A program made the translations under genes and the position numbers. Positions 22,460 through 32,701 of a stretch of DNA of 64,000 bases are shown in pieces (position 1 is the first letter of the stretch; each line of letters begins with the position of its first letter). The notes below the pieces were generated by a model. The model saw nothing but the letters and a program-made list of their open reading frames with translations, was not told where the DNA came from and did not search any database. The DNA lies in NCBI GenBank assembly GCA_023213395.1, contig CM041465.1, forward strand, positions 25,737,741-25,801,740, given 5' to 3'. Source of the stretch: Cycas panzhihuaensis. Lineage: Eukaryota; Cycadophyta.

Positions 22460-24981
22460 TGTTTCCGGCTTCGAGGAATGGATACGGAATCACCGACCTC
22501 GTAAGTGCGGGTATGTCTCTTGCATTATCATCACTTTCTTTTACTGGATGTTTGCTTGCGTATTTGCATGTGTATGACTTCGTGGGCGGCCTTGTAGTCG
22601 TCCACACCTATTTTAGCCTATGACGACTATAGCAGGGGCACACTCCCAGCAAGTGTGGCACCCTAGTGATCGTGTTGCTTCGCATCGCCCTCCTCGCTCT
22701 AGGATCCACTAGGTTTGCGCCACCTCCGCCCGTGTGATGACTCATCATCGTTTGGTCAACTTGCCACCCCACTCGAGCCCTATTTTTGCTCCTTTGGACC
22801 CGTTTGTTGGCTTGTTTGCTCCGGGTGGGTGTTTTAGCATTATGTCGACCTTTTTCGTCTGCCCCTAACACTGGTTGGTGGGCCCCATTCTACCCTAAGC
22901 GTCTGCAGATTTTTGTGATCTGCCGGAATATTCGATGCGAATATTCGGCCTCTGACTATCTCAGTTATTTTTAAAATGCAAGTGGCAATTTCACATTTAT
23001 TGCGAAACTGCCACGTGGCTCGCGCTTTATTTCTCCTCCAGCTGCGCCCTAATCGCATGCTTTAGGGTTTTGCTTGAGTACTTAAGCCCTTTTTTGGCTC
23101 ATTTTCAAAGATCTTTTGGCTCACTTTTGGAGTTGCTCTCAAGAAAAACACTCTCCTACTCTACTCTTCTCTGTTTCTTCTTTTGGACTGCACCTCTTCA
23201 TCTGACGCCTAACTCTCCTTTGGCTTGGTGAGACATTCTCGGACCCTCAAGCCTTGGAGAGGCTCCTTTAAGCGGTTTCGGTGGTTTCCACCAGGCGATC
23301 TCTGAGTTCCCGTTTGCAGGTGTTTCCCGTCACACCCCCGTAGCAGGGCCTCAAGCCTACTCCACTCCAGATCTGGGCTATTTTTCCAGCCCTTCTTACA
23401 TCCTTTAGTGAGGCAAATCCTTGCCTCCCCTTCCCAGGTACTCTTCATTTTGCATTTGTCTTTTGTGATATTTATGCTTCAGCTTATTTGTTCCTACATG
23501 TTTCGTGAGAGTTAGTTTTTCCTCCCTTTGGAGGACTGTTCTACCACTCTCCCTGTGCTTCTTACTGTGTTTCTTTGTCAAAGCGGGCGTTGAGGTTGCA
23601 TAGGTTTTGGAGAGGAGGCTGGGTGGTCAGTACCACCTTCCACGCTCCTTAGGCGGCTCTTAGCCCCCCAAAACCTCCCTCTCGCCCCGTGCTTCTCTTG
23701 GCTTGTAAACAAGGATTTGAAGGCTCCCTTTGGTCACCCAAACCCGGTGACATCACAAGTTGCAGCGCTGATTTGGGACCTTTTGTTCAGGTTTGGGTGC
23801 CATCCATAGGCCCCAACCACGAGTTCTTGCCTCACCCTTGCTCCCCGGTCACCCGGTTTGCTCCCCGTAGCATCCCGGTCCCCCGCGGATATCTTTGGGT
23901 CTCTCTTGCCCCTTTTTTTAGCCCTTTTCCAGCCTTGGTTCTTGACTTTCTCCTCGCTGCCTTGTGGCTCACAGGGGAGGTTGGGGCCTGGTTGCGGGAA
24001 GTAGGCCACTCCGAGGCTTGCCTTGTTGTTTCCTTTCATTTGGATCACTTTCCTTTGGTATTTTCCTTATTGGACTAACACTAACGCATGTATATTTAGA
24101 CTCTTGCTTATGTTGCTAGACATATCTTATTAGATCTTTGCGTTGCATGTTAGTGCTCTTCCTTCGGGAAGAGGGAGACCCTTGTTGCTTGCAGGTACTC
24201 GAGACGTGCGGAGAACGTTGCCCGTTGGCCTCTCTACCGGTAAGTGCTCTTTGCATATATCATGTTTTATGCTATCTCATTTACTAGTTAGCGTTCCTTT
24301 CCTTCTTTTGGTATTGCATTTACTTTTCCGGGGAGGGTAAGGAACCCCCTTTTTCGCCCATGTATCCCGTCAGTGCGTCGCGGAGTGGTTGGGTGCTCCT
24401 CGTGGAGGCTACGTCATCTCGCACGCCTTTGGTCCAGGTGCACGCTCCCTTCCTCTTCGCTACCCTTGTTCTTCCTTTTATTCTTTTCTTAGTAATTAGA
24501 ACATTGAAAGATTAAAAGGGGAAATTGCTTTGTATTTGTTTGCGATTTGTTTGCTTTGTTGCATGCACCCTCTATTATCCGTAGGAAAGATTGTAAGAGT
24601 TTTCTTTGTCCTTACCTTTCCTTCCTTCTCCTTAAACTGCACGAGCTCCTTGCTTCCGCGCTCATTATATCCGGTCGAGTTGTGTAGGATTGCTTTTGGC
24701 TTTGTCTCCAGAGGCCTTCTCTTTATACGGCCACCCAAGGGTGGGAGGGTCCTATTCCCAGGTCAACTCAGGTCCGTCCTACGTGCCTTCGCCCTTTGCT
24801 CAAGGTGGTGAAGGGTCACCCAACAGTAGCCATACTCCATTGCAGATCCCGAACTCGCGCTCCGGCGCACTGGGCGCTCTGCGTGGTAGTTACCCGCCTT
24901 TTAGGTTCCACTTTCTATCATTTCATCACTTACTCCTCCCACGCCTATCAGTTAGGTAGTTATCCCGTAGCAGCGCGTCCG
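22460..24981 (+). repeat. 3' LTR of the GC-rich Tat element (2,522 bp)
   Basis: TGTTTCCGGCTTCG... to ...GCAGCGCGTCCG, followed directly by the second TSD copy GGATC. Nearly full-length match to 9,126-11,652. The terminal CA of the 5' LTR reads CG here. Many of the differences are at or beside CpG or C/G runs. Confidence 0.9.
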
Positions 24982-24986
24982 GGATC

Positions 24987-26833
24987 TATTCACTCCATTC
25001 CACTTGCATGGATTCATTTTACCTCTTCTTCACTTTCAATGTAAAGTATTGAGAATGCACTCATTATTTTCAAAATTTTGAGAGCTTTTTTATCATGCAA
25101 ATCTTGTATTTTATTTAAGAAAATTTTAATATCCTCTATTTGTTTATAGATGCATTAAGGATCAAAGTTGTGAGTCGAAAGAAGGTTTCCTAATTTTAGG
25201 CTCCCATAAAAATTATTTTTTTATTAATATTTGTAGCTAATTATAAATTTTACTAAGGGAGATTCTATTAAGGTTTTTATCATAAATCAATTATCAATTA
25301 TAAAATCTATGTTGTAAAGTTATAGGATAAAATTTTAGCTATTTTTAGGCAGCAAAAATAAGCCTAAACCATTTGAAAAAAGGATGTTTAGCCCTAGGAG
25401 AGGTGAAAATTAAAATTTATCTATTTTGGCTAAAAATTTATAGGGAGGGATGCCTAAGCAAGATAAATATTTTTATTTTCTACACCATCTCTAAATTCTG
25501 CCTCAAAAAATATAATTTTCTCAAAATTTTTAATGCATATCAAAATTTCTTGAGGGCTTTAGTAGATCTAGCCTCAAGGAATCCAATAAATCAAGTTTTA
25601 TTATATTTGATACACCAAAGAGAGAAATTTCTTTAAAATTCATATTTCTATTAAGAAAAGTCTCATAGGAGTTTCAGTGAGTTTCAGGCTATTTCTACTC
25701 ATTTTCAAAAGTTTCACCGAAAGACTTTTTAACTCACCATAATGAGATATATCATCTAGAAGAGTGAAGTTTTGAGCCAAAATATTTTAGTCATTTCATA
25801 TAGTTACATGGCCATATAAAAGTTTTTGATAGAAGATTCAAATTCCTCTTACTTTTCCTAATACTTTCTCTCTTAGTTAAAATTTAAGTTTAGAATTAAA
25901 TTTTTAAGTTTTTATTTTTGCCCTTTTTCTTAATAAAAAGGAGGAGTGTTTTAAATAGAAAAAGCAAAAAAAAATCTCATTGTAATAATAAAACACCTGG
26001 ATCATAGCAAAATCTAGTGTTTATACCTAGCATCTTTGCATGTTTGTTCATGTACATGCATGTTTATAAGATAAAAGCATAAAAGCAAGTATCAACATAT
26101 TAGTAATTCATTTCAACAACATAAATATAAACATATTTACACATTCCCTAAAATAAACCCATTACATTTAATTTATACTATTAGTTCTTAACTTATGCAC
26201 ACACTTGCCTTAGTCGAAATAGACCATGATTGGACAAAGTCTAGGCCCTAAGGGAGTGTGAGTTTCATACTAGGTCTGGTCTTAACAAGAATACTGCTAA
26301 AGCGATAGGTTATCCATACCTATGGGCTCCCTTTAAGGATTATCCTTATAACCACCCAGGACAACTAAAACCTTAATGTAAGATTAAAATCAACCTAGTC
26401 TAATATCCATCATAACTATGGGATATACACGTACTATTTGACTCTTCAAAGGAGGTATATAGCTACTCATTAGTAAATTGGATGAGGAAGAAGAGTACCT
26501 AGGCTCTACTGTGACTTAGATTTCATCACCAAATACAAGTATTAATATTATGAATTAAGGCCCTAATCATATACTAAAAGACTTAGACCCTACATTTGGA
26601 CATAAGTTAGAGGTTAATGGTATGACACATCACTACTCTTTGCCAACTCTACATTACGCCTCATTCTTGTATCATTATTTATACTCATTCTTTATAGTTA
26701 TTAAAAAATACTTAATCGTTGCTTGCCTCCTCATTATAGCATTTATTTTTATATCCCTATTGTGCTAGATGTACTAGTCTCATGTGTTAGTGACATATAC
26801 TTCTATCATCTCTTCTACTTTTTTATCATTACC
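24987..26833 (+). other. Long untranslated leader of copia element C
   Basis: Continuation of C after the Tat insert, from TATTCACTCC to the gag ATG at 26,834. AT-rich, no protein recognised in 1.85 kb; one 87-codon open frame at 25,373-25,636 is not kept in B and is not called. Colinear with B's leader (inverted) and, in its last ~650 bp, with D's (33,640-34,300). Shared blocks include CACCTGGATCATAGCAAAAT (about 25,995) and the 26,240-26,620 segment. Confidence 0.65.
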
Positions 26834-27900
26834 ATGTCATCTCAATTTAAGCAGAATGTCAACTTCATATTAAAAGGCAAAGAAAATTAATATTTATGGT
26901 ACAATGAAATTAAAAATACTATAAAGTATGAAGGCCTTTAGAGAGCCTACTTACAATGTATACCCATCATACCTGTAATAACTACAATACCTGCTTCCAG
27001 TAGAACCACTCCAACAACTCCTATAGATGTTGTAGCTAAACTACAGTGGAAGATAGATGATGAAAAGATTTATATAGGAATTCTACTGGTAATTGATCAC
27101 TCATATAACTTGATTGATGAAGAGTAACATGATACAATCTGGAAGGTCCTTAAAGTTCTCAAGAAGAACTTTGATATTAAGTTAGAATTAAAATTTAGTC
27201 ATCTTATTATGAGAATGAACAAATTAAAAATGTAGAAGAGATGAACTCATGAGATAATAAATCTCCTTTAACCAATAAAATAAACAATTATAAAGATTTT
27301 AAGACCTAATGCATCACTTGGGAATTCTTGATCCAATCATATATACATATCCCTAATTATAAAAACTTGCTTAGAAGTCTTCAATCTAGTGGAACATTAA
27401 AAACACTCAACTTCGAAGCACTTACCAAGAAATTCATAGAATTTGACAAGACCTTTGATACCAACTTTATAGCCTCTAACTCTCTTCTATATATAGCCTT
27501 TGAGATGGAAGAAGAAGCTTGCTACACAAAGAATTAAGATTGCTCTTGTTGCAGAGGAAAGAACCAAGCAAAAGAAAGAGGAAAAAACATGGGAAATCAT
27601 CCACAAGGTCAACCAAACCCTTAGTCATAACCTAGATAGTCTCAAGGCCAAGGGCCATCTCAATAAAAACCAAGATAGTCAGGCCAAACTAGTACCTCTA
27701 CAGGGACTAGAAATCAAACTATTATGTGTGATCAATGTAACTATAAAGGATACTCTCCAAAATATTATAGAACTACCACTTATAAGTTGGCCAAGTTCCA
27801 ACTAAAACATAGAGCTCACAATGTTGAAGAAACTTGTGAAGAATCATTTAGTGGTTTAGGTTTTGTACAAGCATAATTTCAAAGGATTGAGGGATCTTTA
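26834..27900 (+). pseudogene. Element C gag remnant
   Basis: Starts with ATG at 26,834: MSSQFKQNVNFILKGKEN, a stop, then YLWYNEIKNTIKYEGL, the usual copia gag opening (a YxxW motif a short way after the Met). Further on: LKVLKKNFD, then PNYKNLLRSLQSSGTLKTL (27,340). The zinc knuckle at 27,727-27,768 reads CDQCNYKGYSPKYY; the expected His and last Cys have become Tyr. Gag would form the particle. Stops throughout. Confidence 0.7.
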
Positions 27901-27999
27901 ATATCAAATGCCATTGACCAACCATAGAGATACTTTGAAGCTTGATGTGGATATATCACTTATGAATTCCCTTCACTAATGACAAGCCCTATTGGAATT

Positions 28000-28590
28000 G
28001 TAAATAGTATTGCTTTAATCGATGGACAGTGGATTATGGACATAGGAGAAACTCAATATATGATATATAATCACTGTCTATATCAAATATTTGACTCAAA
28101 TGTTTAAGGAGTTATTTATATGGCTGACAAATCATAATAACTTATTGAAGGAATTAGTAACATTCACCTGAAACTCCCAAGCTTAAGAGATTTTACATTG
28201 CTTAATGTCCTATATATACCCACTCTCAAATAAAACATTCTCTTTCTATCCACACTTGTCTCTTATAGATTTAATTTGAGTGTAACCACAAATGATTAGA
28301 CTCTCTAGGTCATTTACCCTCTAATTGATTTAGTGGTATTGACTAGACATCTTACTCGTAAACTCTTTCGATTGAATAGCTCTCCATCTTTTGAATCCCA
28401 TTGTGCCCAAAGCCCTTGTGCCAATGAAGAATTTATATTTAATACCATCCTAACCCATACAACATTGTCACATAAATCTCTTTGGCATGCTTACATGGTC
28501 CATGTTTACATCAATAGACTTAGAGATCTTTGTAGCACTCTTCCAAGTCTTCCAAAGTTCTTCTCTAAGCCCTTTATAGTGGATTGTGAC
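28000..28590 (+). pseudogene. Element C protease and pre-integrase remnant
   Basis: WIMDIGETQYMIYN at 28,030 corresponds to the copia protease site WIxDSGAxxHM; Ser-Gly has become Ile-Gly, so the catalytic triad is damaged. Downstream LNVLYIPTLK is the conserved protease end. LWHAYMVHVYINRLRDL at about 28,480 is the pre-integrase signature LWHxRLGHxxxxxL. Homology stops at about 28,578-28,590, where the tandem units begin, so the integrase core, RT and RNase H of C are missing here. Confidence 0.7.
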
Positions 28591-29515
28591 TGTTAGATCC
28601 TTCACCCAATAATAATGGCTTAAAAATAAGAGTTTTTCCTAGAACTTTGAAGAAAGAAACAAACAAAGAAGAAATTGATTAAATATTAAAATAATCAATC
28701 AGACCTAGATCAATACCACTGGATACTACTAGGAATGAAGCTCAGAACTATGCTAGCAATGTAATTTCATTTATATTTAAGTGTAATTTTGGGATCATGT
28801 TATTAGGTGAGAAACTCCTTTAGAAATCCTAATACATATCCTTTGATATATAAGACTGAATGTAAAGGAGAGAGTCATAATTCTCCTCTCTTATTTTTGC
28901 TCTCAATCTTGTTCTCTCTATTTTGCTCTTATTTTATGTCATTACTTTAGTATAGTGGATTGTCACAACTAGATTCTTCACCTAATAATAATGACTTAAA
29001 AATAAGAGTTTTACCTAGAACATCAAAGAAAGAAAGAAGCATAGAAGAAAATGATTAAATACTAAAATAATCAATCAGACCTGGATCAATGCCACTGGAT
29101 ACCACTAGGAATGAAGCTTAGAACTATGCTAGTAATGTAATTTCATTTATATTTAAGTGTAATTTTAGGATCATGTCATTAGGCAGGAAACTCCTTTGGA
29201 AACCCTAATGAACATCCTTTGATATATAAGACTTAATGTGAAGGAGAGAGTCATAATTTACTTCTCTTATTTTTGCTCTTAATCTTGTTCTCTTTATTTT
29301 ACTCTTATTATGTGCCATTACTTTCATGTAGTGGATTGTGGTAACTAGATCCTTCACCCAACAATAATGGTTTAAAAAAGAGTTTTACCCAAAACTTCAA
29401 AGAAAGAAAGAAATAGAGAAGAAAAGAGTTAAATACAGAAATAATTGATCAAACCTAGATTAATACTAGTGGATACCACTAGGAATAAAGCTTAGAACTA
29501 TGATAGTAAGGATCC
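28578..29515 (+). repeat. Tandem LTR-like repeat, about 2.5 copies of a ~376-bp unit
   Basis: Units begin at GTGGATTGT...AGATCCTTCACCCAA: 28,578-28,955, 28,956-29,330 and a partial third to about 29,515. Each full unit carries AATGGCTTAAAAATAAGAG, a GGATCAAT-CCACTGGATAC segment, an LTR-like middle (TAAGTGTAATTTTGGGATCA) and TGATATATAAGAC, a good TATA box, followed by a T-rich CTCTTATTTTTGCTC stretch. The middle and TATA parts resemble the LTR of C (TTTGGATGCAATTTTAGG at about 8,882). This looks like tandem duplication of an LTR or promoter-bearing segment. Confidence 0.75.
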
Positions 29516-29825
29516 ATGGATTACAAAGTTGAATTGCTTAGCTACAACTAAGATAGAAGAATATGGTGGTAGCAAATAATTCTATAAATGGAGAAAATGA
29601 TATCATCTTATCCTAGAAGGCTACTACAGTTACTGGTACAAAGCTCTAATATGGCTTTCGTAGAGACATGCTTCTCTTCATCTTCACTTTTAGACACTCT
29701 TATATAGTGCATGGCTTTGGTAGGTAATAAAAAGTGCTATGGATGTAAAGATTTTAGGCATTTAGCCTAGGCCTATTCAAAATCAACTTCATTTAATAAA
29801 GATATTATAATGTGAGAGCCAAGAT
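29516..29825 (+). pseudogene. Copia gag scrap with zinc-knuckle remnant
   Basis: Fragment next to the tandem units. At 29,733 it reads CYGCKDFRHLA, a stop, then AY, i.e. the Cys-x2-Cys-x4-His-x4-Cys knuckle of copia gag with the last Cys changed to Tyr. Upstream is poor serine-rich sequence with stops. Which element it belonged to is unclear; it does not line up with the gag of C. Confidence 0.45.
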
Positions 29826-30426
29826 ACTAGAGATCAGAGCTGAGCAACTATGGTGAATGGAAGAGTCACACAGGAGAGATGAGCCATACCAAATAAGTGC
29901 CACATAGGAAATAGAGTCTTATAAGGGAGGAGTTGAGGCACATACACCAAAAGAGAGCCTGGTAATCATGTAGGGCTAAGACGAGAAATACATAGAATGA
30001 GAGACATAGACAAAGACGCATGGCATGGAGAGGCCATATGGTGTAAGAAATATAGTGTATGAAGACCATACAATGCATAGAGACATAGTATACAAAGAGG
30101 CCAACACTCAAAGTCACCATGCAGTATGAAGGACACTAAGTCTAAGGATGAGTAGTCATAGAGCTCTCAGGGCTTGTTAAACATGTAGAGGATAGAGTGC
30201 CTATATATAGGAGGTACAGTTTGAGAAAATAGCTGACAAAACTACGTAGGAGCATGGAATACCTCACAGAATCCTTCAAAACTGAAGCTATAAATATATT
30301 ATTTTAAGTAGTTACAAAAAATTAAAGTCATAACTAGATCTCTAAAAATGTCAATCATGGCAATGTATAAGATATACTTGTATAATAATAAATGGCTTGA
30401 CAGTACCACCAAAGAGTAGATTGAAA
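29826..30426 (-). other. Probable leader of a minus-strand LTR element (H)
   Basis: No gene recognised. It lies just inside a minus-strand primer site (30,427-30,439), so it would be 5' leader or start of an element running left. The minus strand has an 84-codon open frame at 29,866-30,120 without known motifs. Confidence 0.3.
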
Positions 30427-30439
30427 GGCTCTGATACCA
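30427..30439 (-). promoter_or_regulatory. Primer binding site, minus strand (element H)
   Basis: The minus strand reads TGGTATCAGAGCC, a perfect plant initiator-tRNA-Met site. The LTR to which it belongs would lie to the right, ending (minus sense) ...CTCCATTCTCA at about 30,444. Confidence 0.75.
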
Positions 30440-30443
30440 AATA

Positions 30444-31028
30444 TGAGAATGGAGACAAAGCAAAGTAAGAAAATTTTCTCAATCCATATTCAAAATAATT
30501 AATAAATTTTAAATATTGTTAGTGTTGATATACATCAGGGTACTATACACTTAATTTTTATAGTCTAGGAGGCAAGCATGAACCCACCTCAACTAACATA
30601 ATTTAAAAATAAAATAAAATAATAAATAAATTAATGCGTAGTTGGTTCTAAGGATAACTCTAGTCAACTAGAGTGGCTGGCAAAGTCTTAAAGTCCTTTG
30701 TGCATATATTTATTAAAATATATGTACATACTGACTAATGTAAATGGGGCCCTATTTATGTACCTAATTATATGGAGAATATTCTTGAGTGGTGAGCTGA
30801 TGGATGTAAATATATAATGACATTTTGAAACTTTAGATCTATAAATATAGATCAAAGTCCAACCTATGAACATCATCATTTTATCATAATGTGATTAATA
30901 TTATTTATGGTTTTCACTCGTAAGGGTTTCCTATGACAATTTGGTGTCTTGTATGATCTATTTCTGCTTGATATCTACTTACTGTGAAAGATCTTGTCAA
31001 CTTTGTTTGTTTTAGTTATGTTTTCCAA
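30444..31028. repeat. LTR-like stretch between two divergent primer sites
   Basis: 585 bp, AT-rich, with a primer site pointing outward at each end (30,427-30,439 minus; 31,031-31,042 plus), each 3-4 nt beyond a CA-type LTR end. It could be two head-to-head LTRs or one LTR flanked by a chance site. The two ends share only the general form (...TTACTTTGCTTTGTCTCCAT versus ...CAACTTTGTTTGTTTTAG). No coding sequence. Confidence 0.35.
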
Positions 31029-31030
31029 TA

Positions 31031-31042
31031 TGGTATTAGAGC
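31031..31042 (+). promoter_or_regulatory. Primer binding site, plus strand, decayed
   Basis: TGGTATTAGAGC, one C-to-T change from the plant initiator-tRNA-Met site, 2 nt after a CA (TTTTCCA|AT). Confidence 0.6.
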
Positions 31043-32460
31043 TTGTAGGTTGTGCACAGGTAGAGTATTATTGTTGGATGGTCTAATTAATAGTTCCAAG
31101 TCATGTTGACTTACCCTTAGTTGATTGGCATGTTTGATGACCCTGCACAATAGCCATAGAGGTGCAAATGATCATTAGAGAATACTAAGAGCCTTCTATC
31201 ATTATTTGTAGGTATTATGTGCTCTATGGATATGTGTAGATAAGTTGTGACTCCATTGCCAGCCATTTAAGCCCTGTTTAAGCCCATTGAAGGTGTTAGA
31301 TCCTTGTTTGATAGTGTCACTACATTTGTAACAATATAAAAGAGTATAGCCACCTGTAGAGTGAATATTTGTAGCCCCTAGTGCCTTATAGAAGTTGTTG
31401 TAGTGTTGGTTGCTAGCATGGCATCCTCTCAGAAAGTTGTAGAGCTTGTTTGTCATAAAATCACGTTCAATATTAAAGGTATGCTCAATATATTAATCAC
31501 TTATTGAAGTTTATGGTTTGATTGAATATTCTATTTTGCCCGTATGATATATATTTGCAAGTCATTTGATACATCAAATATATGATATATATTTTTGATA
31601 TATTAAATCACATTTAATAAATGTTGCCCTAGGTGATTATACTTTATCTTCCCATCTGATATTTAAAATAGTCATGTTTTATTTAACACTTTGTCACCTC
31701 TGTGTGTTAATATTTTCCCCAACTGCGTGATATTTTCCACCTTTGTATGATATAATTATATTCACTTGTTTGAATTACATATGAGTTAAATACATTGGTT
31801 ATATTAATCCTATTGATATACTTGATCCAGTAATATATACTTACAATGATATATGCTACATCATCTAGCATGATGAATATCTACATCACTCTCAAATCAT
31901 TGTGTGATATATTTTATCACCTGCATCCCCTATTTATATATATATCTAGCTTGAAGTGTTTAATCTACCCCTGTGTGATGCTTGATTTCTATTGTTGTTT
32001 GTTTGCCTATGCATAAGAGATTAATCTTAGCATGATGCATTTAATTATGTCGCCTATGTATCTCTCCTTCTGCACTCTATATGATATCGTAGCCTATGGA
32101 GTATTAACAGATTGCATTGTTATTTACATATACAGGTTCATACATGACATTAGTTATGATATATAATATGATTCGTGCCATGACTAATATTTTTTTAAAG
32201 TTTGCCCATTAATATATGAATATATTTTAATGTTGATAAGATCAACATTTTAATATATCATTTTGATATATTTCATTTTTATATCGCCCTTGATCACCTT
32301 TTCTATTAAGTTAGTCCTTTATATAATACATCATCATTAAGTCACCTCTCTTTCTTTTGATAAATCATTTAAGTGACCTTTTCTTTAAGGCTAATTATCC
32401 TCTTAATTTAGAAGTTACATTCATGAGACTTTATGTAGTTTGTATATGTTTGTACTTTAA
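31043..32460. other. AT-rich sequence without recognised genes
   Basis: 1.4 kb downstream of the plus-strand primer site. A short open stretch near 31,420 (MASSQKVVELVCHKITFN) could be the start of a decayed gag but is too short to call. 31,540-32,360 is rich in GATATAT-type motifs. It ends at a purine-rich TTAAGAGGGGAA, possibly a polypurine tract. Confidence 0.35.
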
Positions 32461-32462
32461 TT

Positions 32463-32474
32463 AAGAGGGGAACC
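32463..32474 (+). promoter_or_regulatory. Possible polypurine tract
   Basis: AAGAGGGGAAC, the purine run expected just upstream of a 3' LTR. It lies about 5 bp before a TG that could open the LTR at 32,479. Confidence 0.35.
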
Positions 32475-32478
32475 AATA

Positions 32479-32687
32479 TGAATATCAAAGAACTGATGGT
32501 GTCTTATTGGAGCTTATGAGGCATGTTGATGATGTATATTGAATCTCTCTTGCATGCCACTATATGAGAGGAGTTTAATAGAAGAAGTAGCTAATTGTAT
32601 ATTCTCTAGCATGTGATTTACATAAGAGAATAAGTTGGATGATGTTGGTAGTATGGCAAGATATGAAGGATAGATCCACTCTTTTCA
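32479..32687 (+). repeat. Probable 5' LTR of element D
   Basis: About 209 bp between a purine tract and a primer site, ending ...GATCCACTCTTTTCA, the same final bases as element A's LTR (891-905). The start at TGAATATC is a guess. Contains GGCATG/GCATGC-type repeats but no clear TATA box. Confidence 0.4.
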
Positions 32688-32689
32688 TA

Positions 32690-32701
32690 TGGTATTAGAT
32701 C
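32690..32701 (+). promoter_or_regulatory. Primer binding site of element D, decayed
   Basis: TGGTATTAGATC, 2 nt after the LTR end; two changes from TGGTATCAGAGC. Confidence 0.55.

Larger units (their letters stand above)
9126..24981 (+). mobile_element. GC-rich Tat-like Ty3/gypsy element, 15,856 bp, with target-site duplication
   Basis: Complete by structure: LTR 9,126-11,652, gag, protease, RT, RNase H and integrase on the plus strand, an antisense gene (about 18,972-21,127), a second RNase H-like domain, and LTR 22,460-24,981. Flanks carry a 5-bp TSD GGATC (9,121-9,125 and 24,982-24,986). Element B holds the empty-site sequence (minus strand AAAAAGGGATCTATTCACTC at about 2,795-2,815). It is strikingly GC- and CpG-rich against AT-rich neighbours. 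Domain order, large LTRs and the antisense gene fit the Tat lineage (Grande/Retand/Ogre relatives). The sense polyprotein is broken by many frameshifts. Confidence 0.85.
8782..28590 (+). mobile_element. Copia element C, 5' half, split by the GC-rich Tat element
   Basis: 5' LTR (8,782-9,099), primer site (9,102-9,113), leader (9,114-9,125 plus 24,987-26,833), gag, protease and the start of the integrase region, ending at about 28,590 where tandem LTR-like units replace the expected integrase. The two leader halves join at GGATC, which is duplicated on both sides of the insert. No 3' LTR of C is recognised in the window. Confidence 0.75.

Noticed and set aside
9126-24981. Bacterial or organellar contamination to explain the GC-rich block
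   Set aside because: It has LTRs, a 5-bp TSD in a copia leader whose empty site is seen in element B, and Ty3/gypsy domains; it is a plant retrotransposon.
25373-25636. 87-codon ORF in the leader of C
   Set aside because: The matching inverted region of B (about 1,950-2,480) has stops in this frame; not conserved.
906-26833. One giant retroelement with LTRs at 2,831-3,143 and 8,782-9,099
   Set aside because: These LTRs are inverted relative to each other and both primer sites point outward, so they belong to two different elements.
28578-29515. CRISPR-like or satellite array
   Set aside because: Units are ~376 bp with no spacers and only about 2.5 copies; LTR-derived tandem duplication fits better.
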